A DNA stretch of 64,000 nt from Arcicella sp040387735 (GTDB lineage: Bacteria > Bacteroidota > Bacteroidia > Cytophagales > Spirosomataceae), in assembly GCA_040387735.1 (NCBI GenBank), contig JAZKDE010000017.1, forward strand, positions 92,835-156,834. The letters run 5' to 3'. Shown piece by piece: positions 59,883 through 64,000 of the stretch. The position numbers and the translations under genes were made by a program. The number at the start of each line of letters is the position of its first letter. The first letter of the stretch is position 1. Below the pieces are notes generated by a model. It did no database searches and was not told the DNA's origin. It worked only from the letters and a program-made list of their open reading frames with translations.

Positions 59883-60659
59883 CTATATCTGCGAGTATTC
59901 TGTTGGAGTCAAAAAGTAAATTTCGGCTTTTGTCATGGCATGGTCGTATTCTGGAAGGGCTTTAATTCGATTCCATTCTGAATCCGCACCGAAGGCTTTC
60001 CAATGTTCATCTCTTGATTTTTTATTATCAAAAGTGGTCATGTACACCAAATTAGGCTGTTTTCCTCCCATAATTGTCTGAGCATAGAAAACTGGATTGA
60101 AGCCCAATCTTACGAAAATATTGATTTCTCCGCCTTCATTAAACATATCAACTTTCTTGTTTCCTTTCGCCTCACTGTGACTTTCGTACAAACGATATTC
60201 ATACACTCTTTCCGATTTCGGGGCAGTCGTTGTTGGCACTTTCAAGGTCGTCCAATCTTTAAAAGCAACCGATAGTGAACTTTCAAATCGTTCATAAGCA
60301 GGCGTTGTGTGGTCGGCATCCAAATAAGGTTTTGCCGCTTGTTGATAAACCGCATCCGCCGATAATTTCGCCCCAATTTTACCAAATTCTTCCAACGATT
60401 TATACGGAATTAAAACGTAAAGTTTCAACCCATCTTTTTGGTCAGCTTCGTCAAAAACTCCCACAGAAGCAATTCCTGCACGATTATAGGCAGCAATGGC
60501 GGCATTTTTGAAGTAATCTTCTACAACGGTTTTCTGAGCAGCAGTCTTGAAACTATACACTCTTGTTTCGTAGTATTGAGGCTTGCCTTTGGCAAATGTA
60601 GTGATGGTAAACATCATTACTAATAAAAAAATAGCAAATGTTGAAATACGTTTTAACAT
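59883..60659 (-). CDS. NIPSNAP family protein (secreted)
   Basis: The 258-residue protein has a signal peptide (MLKRISTFAIFLLVMMFTITTFA) and two NIPSNAP/dimeric ferredoxin-like domains: QYYETRVYSFKTAAQKTVVEDYFKNAAIAAYNRAG, then RVYEYRLYESHSEAK to VYMTTFDNKKSRDEHWKAFGADSEWNRI. NIPSNAP proteins have no settled function; in bacteria they occur with sugar metabolism. Separate gene. Confidence 0.85.
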   Translation of the reverse strand: MLKRISTFAIFLLVMMFTITTFAKGKPQYYETRVYSFKTAAQKTVVEDYFKNAAIAAYNRAGIASVGVFDEADQKDGLKLYVLIPYKSLEEFGKIGAKLSADAVYQQAAKPYLDADHTTPAYERFESSLSVAFKDWTTLKVPTTTAPKSERVYEYRLYESHSEAKGNKKVDMFNEGGEINIFVRLGFNPVFYAQTIMGGKQPNLVYMTTFDNKKSRDEHWKAFGADSEWNRIKALPEYDHAMTKAEIYFLTPTEYSQI

Positions 60660-60783
60660 GATTTTGTATATATATTTAGTTTAATTTTCGGAATCATTTC
60701 CTTTAAATTTAACAACTGAATAACAGTCCTTTGAGTTTAAAAAAATATTTTTAGAGCCGTACAGAAGCATACAGATTGGTCTT

Positions 60784-61833
60784 TTAATGCTTATTTTTAT
60801 GCTCTTGTTGGTAGTGCTTTTGGAGAATATCTTCGCCAAAATCATTAGTTAAATCTCTCACCACGGTGTGAATATGATTGGCGTTATTTTGCGTATTATC
60901 GTATTCAATTAATAAAACATCATTTTGAATTCTGTAATAATGTCCTCCATTACCAATTTTTGCCTCTTTGGCTCCCATCCACGTAAAAACCAAATTTTTC
61001 AATCCTGCTTTTTCTATTTTATCCATAAATTCACGGGCAAATCCGAATGGGTATCTTTCAACGTAAAAATTTATTAGTTGGACTAATTTCAACTGCTGTT
61101 CTTTATCCATTTCTGAGAATTTAATTCCATTTCTGAGCGAATCTAAACCCGAAAAATGAGCTAAATTTTTAGAAGTAATTTCTACGGGTGAATGTTCAGA
61201 AACAATCGCTTTTTTAAGCTGACTTTCAGAAAAAGAATGAAGCAACGCTAAACCCATTGTCTCTTCCTGTTTCAGAATTTGTTTTCCTGCTTCTGGATAA
61301 CCTTCTGGAACGATAGCGGGATTACTTCCCAAGAAGAGGGGCGTTCCTGCAATGATTTTATTATTTTCAGAAGAAAAATTAAGCGAAATATGATGCCCTT
61401 CAATTCTCCAACCCCAGAGTTTTTTTAAGTCAGGCGTTCCAAAAATGGAAAAGTAAAATTTACCAGGATGTCGGCGGTGGTTTTCGGCAGGTAATTTTTC
61501 GATTTGCTTCAGAATCACTTCCATTTCCATGATGGCAATGGTTCTTTCGTAAGTCAATTGACTCACCGAAGCCTTAATCATATTGAGCGCCGCCTTTTTT
61601 TGCTCCTCATTCATATCCATAATTGGCAGTCCTTGTCTTTCAATTGGAACAAAAAACCATTTTCTTCTTTCAGCCGTGTCGTAAGGAAAAAAAGCCTTTT
61701 GTAGCTTTTCCGAATCTAACGTTTTTAGAAATATTTGCGTAGATGCAACGGCATTTTTGTTAGCATTGACTTGTCCATAAATGCCCCAATTGATGAGACA
61801 TAGACAAAAAAGGAGAATGGTTTTGGTTGACAT
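60784..61833 (-). CDS. DUF3500 family secreted protein
   Basis: The 349-residue protein has a signal peptide and the DUF3500 pattern. It shows KWFFVPIERQGLPIMDMNEEQKKAALNMIKASVS, FYFSIFGTPDLKKLWGWRIEGHHISLNFS, and the C-terminal GHYYRIQNDVLLIEYDNTQNNANHIHTVVRDLTNDFGEDIL. Conserved His and Trp residues suggest a metal or heme site, but no function is known. A minus-strand TATATTTG (61875-61882) may be the -7 element. Confidence 0.88.
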   Translation of the reverse strand: MSTKTILLFCLCLINWGIYGQVNANKNAVASTQIFLKTLDSEKLQKAFFPYDTAERRKWFFVPIERQGLPIMDMNEEQKKAALNMIKASVSQLTYERTIAIMEMEVILKQIEKLPAENHRRHPGKFYFSIFGTPDLKKLWGWRIEGHHISLNFSSENNKIIAGTPLFLGSNPAIVPEGYPEAGKQILKQEETMGLALLHSFSESQLKKAIVSEHSPVEITSKNLAHFSGLDSLRNGIKFSEMDKEQQLKLVQLINFYVERYPFGFAREFMDKIEKAGLKNLVFTWMGAKEAKIGNGGHYYRIQNDVLLIEYDNTQNNANHIHTVVRDLTNDFGEDILQKHYQQEHKNKH

Positions 61834-61933
61834 CGTTTTTGGATTTATTTACCTACTATATTGAGATTTATGGTCAAATATAGGCTAACAAAATACTATT
61901 CATTGACAGTCTGTGTAGGGTATGAAGCAAAAA

Positions 61934-61963
61934 AGAGGCACAATCTGTAAAGACTGTGCCTCT
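61934..61963 (-). terminator. Terminator-like hairpin
   Basis: AGAGGCACAATCT (61934-61946) pairs with AGACTGTGCCTCT (61951-61963) at 12 of 13 positions; loop GTAA. On the minus strand a T-run follows. Confidence 0.6.
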
Positions 61964-62095
61964 GGTGTTATACTGACTAAATGTATTCTCTTAGTTCTGC
62001 CCTTGACCGCTTGGATGATGGGTTATATTTAAAGAAAAACTTTTGGCTGTCGAAGAGTTTTTGAAAAAACATGGAATGCCAAAGTAACTTATTAC

Positions 62096-62132
62096 AAAAA
62101 ATGCCTCTGTTTGATTGACAGGGGCATTTTTT
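62096..62132. terminator. Terminator-like hairpin
   Basis: AAAAAATGCCTCTGT (62096-62110) pairs with ACAGGGGCATTTTTT (62118-62132), one G-T wobble; loop 7 nt. It can end the small membrane-protein transcript at 62213. Confidence 0.65.
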
Positions 62133-62212
62133 ATTGTTTTATAGATGGTTTGATTTTAGGTAATGATGATGATTTAATTTTTAGAATGAAATTTAATAAG
62201 AAAGTACAGACA

Positions 62213-62377
62213 TCATTCTTTACCAGAACGGACAGTGATTTTTACTACAAAACTCGCAATCAACCACAATACAAAAACCGACTCACCATCAAAACCAAAA
62301 GACCAAAGTAAGAGTGCAAAAGGACCTAAACCAAATATCATTATTGCAAGAGTACCACTGTTGAGAAATTTTTTCAT
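62213..62377 (-). CDS. Small membrane protein of 54 residues
   Basis: The minus strand from the ATG at 62377 reads MKKFLNSGTLAIMIFGLGPF and continues ALLLWSFGFDGESVFVLWLI, then ASFVVKITVRSGKE and TGA (62215-62213). It has two hydrophobic segments with positive ends, the look of a small two-helix membrane peptide. A terminator-like hairpin lies 80 bp downstream. No family is recognised. It is between the DUF3500 gene and the HEPN-like gene. Confidence 0.5.
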   Translation of the reverse strand: MKKFLNSGTLAIMIFGLGPFALLLWSFGFDGESVFVLWLIASFVVKITVRSGKE

Positions 62378-62454
62378 AAAAGCTTTATTTTAGGTTAAAT
62401 TATTGGATAGAAAGATTTTTAGAAGTCAATTAACATTATGGATTCTACATATTA

Positions 62455-63033
62455 TTAAACAAAATCTTTTTGTCCATTTATATCAAATTTAAGTGATTCA
62501 AATATTTTTCTAAAATCTAAATCTCCCTCCTGACTCCCAAGTCTAATTTTATAGATTATTTTCTCACCCCATAAAAAATCCCCTATTTGATTAGCTTGAA
62601 ATATTAATGGTTTTAAATAGCTGTCAAAATTCAAAAACTCATCTAAGTTTAAATCCTTAATATAACTCATATGAGCAATTCTATTATTTCTATGCTGATT
62701 TTTAAGTTTGTTTAAACTTCGTCTATAATTATCAAGTTTTATTTTTAAATTATTTAGTTTCTTTTGGTCTTTTGTACTTTTATTAATTTCTTTCTGTATA
62801 GCCCTAAATGAAAATTCAGATTTATCATCGTCAAGATTAGTTAAGTGAAGGATTATTCCATTTTCCATATATCTTAATGCATTAAATTCTTCAAAAATAT
62901 AATCACGGGTGGTTTTTTTGAAAAGATAGCCTATCCTGTTATGTTTTTTTACATAGCAATAAGTCAAAATATTAAGGTCAATAAGTTCGACTTTTAATGA
63001 GCTAAAAGAATCTTTTTGTTGTATTGTAAGCAT
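62455..63033 (-). CDS. Unknown helical protein with HEPN-like R-x5-H motif
   Basis: The 192-residue protein has a charged helical middle (KEINKSTKDQKKLNNLKIKLDNYRRSLNKLKNQ) followed by HRNNRIAHMSYIKDLNLDEFL. R-N-N-R-I-A-H gives R-x5-H, within the R-x4-6-H catalytic pattern of HEPN ribonucleases and like AbiU2-type HEPN domains, where RNxRxAH precedes a helix. The N-terminal 60 residues are not recognised. Base composition is strongly AT-rich. No toxin-antitoxin partner is next to it except the 54-residue membrane peptide. HEPN membership is an inference. Confidence 0.55.
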   Translation of the reverse strand: MLTIQQKDSFSSLKVELIDLNILTYCYVKKHNRIGYLFKKTTRDYIFEEFNALRYMENGIILHLTNLDDDKSEFSFRAIQKEINKSTKDQKKLNNLKIKLDNYRRSLNKLKNQHRNNRIAHMSYIKDLNLDEFLNFDSYLKPLIFQANQIGDFLWGEKIIYKIRLGSQEGDLDFRKIFESLKFDINGQKDFV

Positions 63034-63239
63034 ATTTTTTTACAGTTAATTTACAGCTAAAAAATAATATTGTGTACATTTTACGTGCTAAAAACGCATT
63101 CAAACACCCTCCTAAAATTCCAACAGATTGCCACGCTACGCTCGCAATGACAGCTTTTAGGCAGCCTTTTAAGCCCCCTCTACAAATTCTTCTCCAAGAA
63201 ATTCGTCATCATCGTATATAGATGCAAGCGAGTCCCTTC

Positions 63240-63272
63240 ACTTCTCGAAAGTTTTTTCTACTTTCGAGAAGT
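63240..63272. repeat. REP-like hairpin A beside the transposase gene
   Basis: ACTTCTCGAAAGT (63240-63252) pairs perfectly with ACTTTCGAGAAGT (63260-63272); loop of 7 nt. Core CGAAAGT-N7-ACTTTCG. Confidence 0.75.
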
Positions 63273-63287
63273 TTTATTAGAGAATTA

Positions 63288-63322
63288 AACTTTCCGAAAG
63301 TAAAAATAACTTTCGGGATGTT
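63288..63322. repeat. REP-like hairpin B beside the transposase gene
   Basis: AACTTTCCGAAAGT (63288-63301) pairs with ACTTTCGGGATGTT (63309-63322) at 12 of 14 positions; loop of 7 nt. The same core CGAAAGT-N7-ACTTTCG as hairpin A, 15 bp away. Confidence 0.7.
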
Positions 63323-63342
63323 CCTCAACGGAGTATGAATGC

Positions 63343-63963
63343 TTAATCAAAATCTAATTTTCCTCCCATTGGCGTTCCCTCATGAAATGCCTTGAAGCTA
63401 TCTACATTACCAAACCAACTCAATACTTCATCTCTTTGTAAATTAGTCTGTTTCCGAGATAAAAAGGCATGATATGATGAATAATTCCATGCTGATAAAT
63501 CTTTAACAAAACCGTGATGAACTGGATTTGTATGAATGTAATAGACCAATTGAGTGAAATATCCTTCCGTTTCAACAAGTTTACGTTTGAAATTGGGCAT
63601 AAATAAACTTCCTTTTCTCCCATTTTGTCTATTGAACGCTTGTGAATATGAACTAAACAGGCTCGCAAATTCTCGACTTAAAGAATTTGGAATATCTTCC
63701 TCTAAAAGTACTTTTCTTGATTGTGTTTTGTATTGACACGCCTTTTGCAAATCAGGCTCAGCTTTAATTCTAATGAGGAAATGGATATGATTCGGCATCA
63801 AACAATAGGCAAGTGTATCAGCAATTGGATTAATAAAAGTAGCGTAACGCTGTAAAAAATAACGATAATTTTCAGGATTTAAGAATAAATTATCGCTTCC
63901 ATTGGCATGATTGTAAATGTGGTAATAGTTTTCTGGTAATAGGGGTATTTCGTAATTTTTCAT
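63343..63963 (-). mobile_element. REP-associated tyrosine transposase (Y1/IS200-like)
   Basis: The 206-residue protein has the Y1 transposase fold. The HUH motif is in AYCLMPNHIHFLIRI (about residues 52-66), and the catalytic Tyr is probably in YFTQLVYYIHTNPVHHG (about residue 140). The N terminus YYHIYNHANGSDNLFLNPENY and the C-terminal WNYSSYHAFLS are typical of the REP-associated (RAYT) branch. These single-copy enzymes cut and join single-stranded DNA at REP palindromes. Two hairpins with one core lie immediately downstream. No IS ends or target duplications are visible. Confidence 0.88.
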
Positions 63964-64000
63964 AGTAGAATGTGTTTATTTAGCTAAAATCTCGAACATT

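Larger units (their letters stand above)
61834..62212. other. Intergenic stretch with two terminator-like hairpins
   Basis: About 380 bp without a convincing protein gene. It holds hairpins at 61934-61963 and 62096-62132. The 130 bases between them carry a minus-strand frame ending in THHPSGQGQN and stop, but with no start codon. A short RNA is conceivable, without direct support. Confidence 0.4.
63034..63342. other. Intergenic region with REP-like palindromes
   Basis: About 310 bp. It holds the interspersed repeat-like segment 63124-63152 (plus strand begins GATTGCCACGCTACGCTCGC) and two hairpins at 63240-63322. No gene seen. Confidence 0.6.

Overview
This window is an AT-rich chromosomal stretch from a member of the Bacteroidota, most likely Cytophagales (Spirosomaceae-like; genus not determined). 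The evidence is the gene families: FecR with a DUF4974 tail, STN and carboxypeptidase-regulatory-like domains, tandem TlpA thioredoxins, DUF3570/DUF4266, DUF4834, DUF5686, and atpD-atpC as a separate pair. Ribosome binding sites are not obvious. Several promoters fit the Bacteroidota pattern TTTG/TTG-N17-20-TAnnTTTG. Two 10-N runs (16040-16049 and 20549-20558) show it is a draft assembly.

Layout. 1-2.6 kb: a DUF1003 protein cut by the window edge, TspO, a small barrel-like protein and a fumarylacetoacetate-hydrolase-family enzyme. 2.6-7.5 kb: a tight minus-strand operon (ethanolamine-type permease, group III truncated hemoglobin, alpha/beta hydrolase, unknown), divergent from a sodium:solute symporter through back-to-back promoters. 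7.5-11 kb: two tandem secreted TlpA-like proteins. 11-13.3 kb: lemA and two TPM-domain genes. 13.5-22.4 kb: cry-DASH photolyase, methyltransferase, SDR, orphan TPR histidine kinase, serine hydrolase, Nudix, and the Nif3 / zinc-ribbon coiled-coil pair. 22.4-29.3 kb: PD40-OmpA protein, then an ECF sigma / FecR / STN-surface-barrel / TonB-like operon.

29.4-33 kb: a five-gene redox cluster (Rieske lipoprotein, thioredoxin, ApbE flavin transferase, DUF4266 lipoprotein with a Gly/Cys tail, DUF3570 outer-membrane protein). This is the best candidate for an under-described system. 33-41.4 kb: kinase-like protein, M28 peptidase, a second sigma / anti-sigma-TonB pair, a YfbK-like von Willebrand A gene split by a -1 frameshift at a slippery heptamer, DUF4834 and SPOR proteins. 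41.6-50.3 kb: DUF2853, mraY outside a dcw cluster, atpD-atpC with a palindromic spacer, NRDE and DinB genes, and a DM13 / barrel / YceI operon.

50.5-55.5 kb: a NtrC-type regulator without HTH and a secreted SnoaL/NTF2-like gene. About 500 bp spanning their 3' ends is repeated directly on both sides of a DUF5686 gene. 55.7-61.8 kb: two glycosyltransferases, membrane-anchored alpha/beta hydrolase, secreted M20 amidohydrolase, NIPSNAP and DUF3500 proteins. 61.8-64 kb: an accessory-looking end with a 54-aa membrane peptide, a protein with a HEPN-like R-x5-H motif, and a REP-associated tyrosine transposase beside two hairpins that share one core.

No rRNA, tRNA, CRISPR array or riboswitch was recognised.
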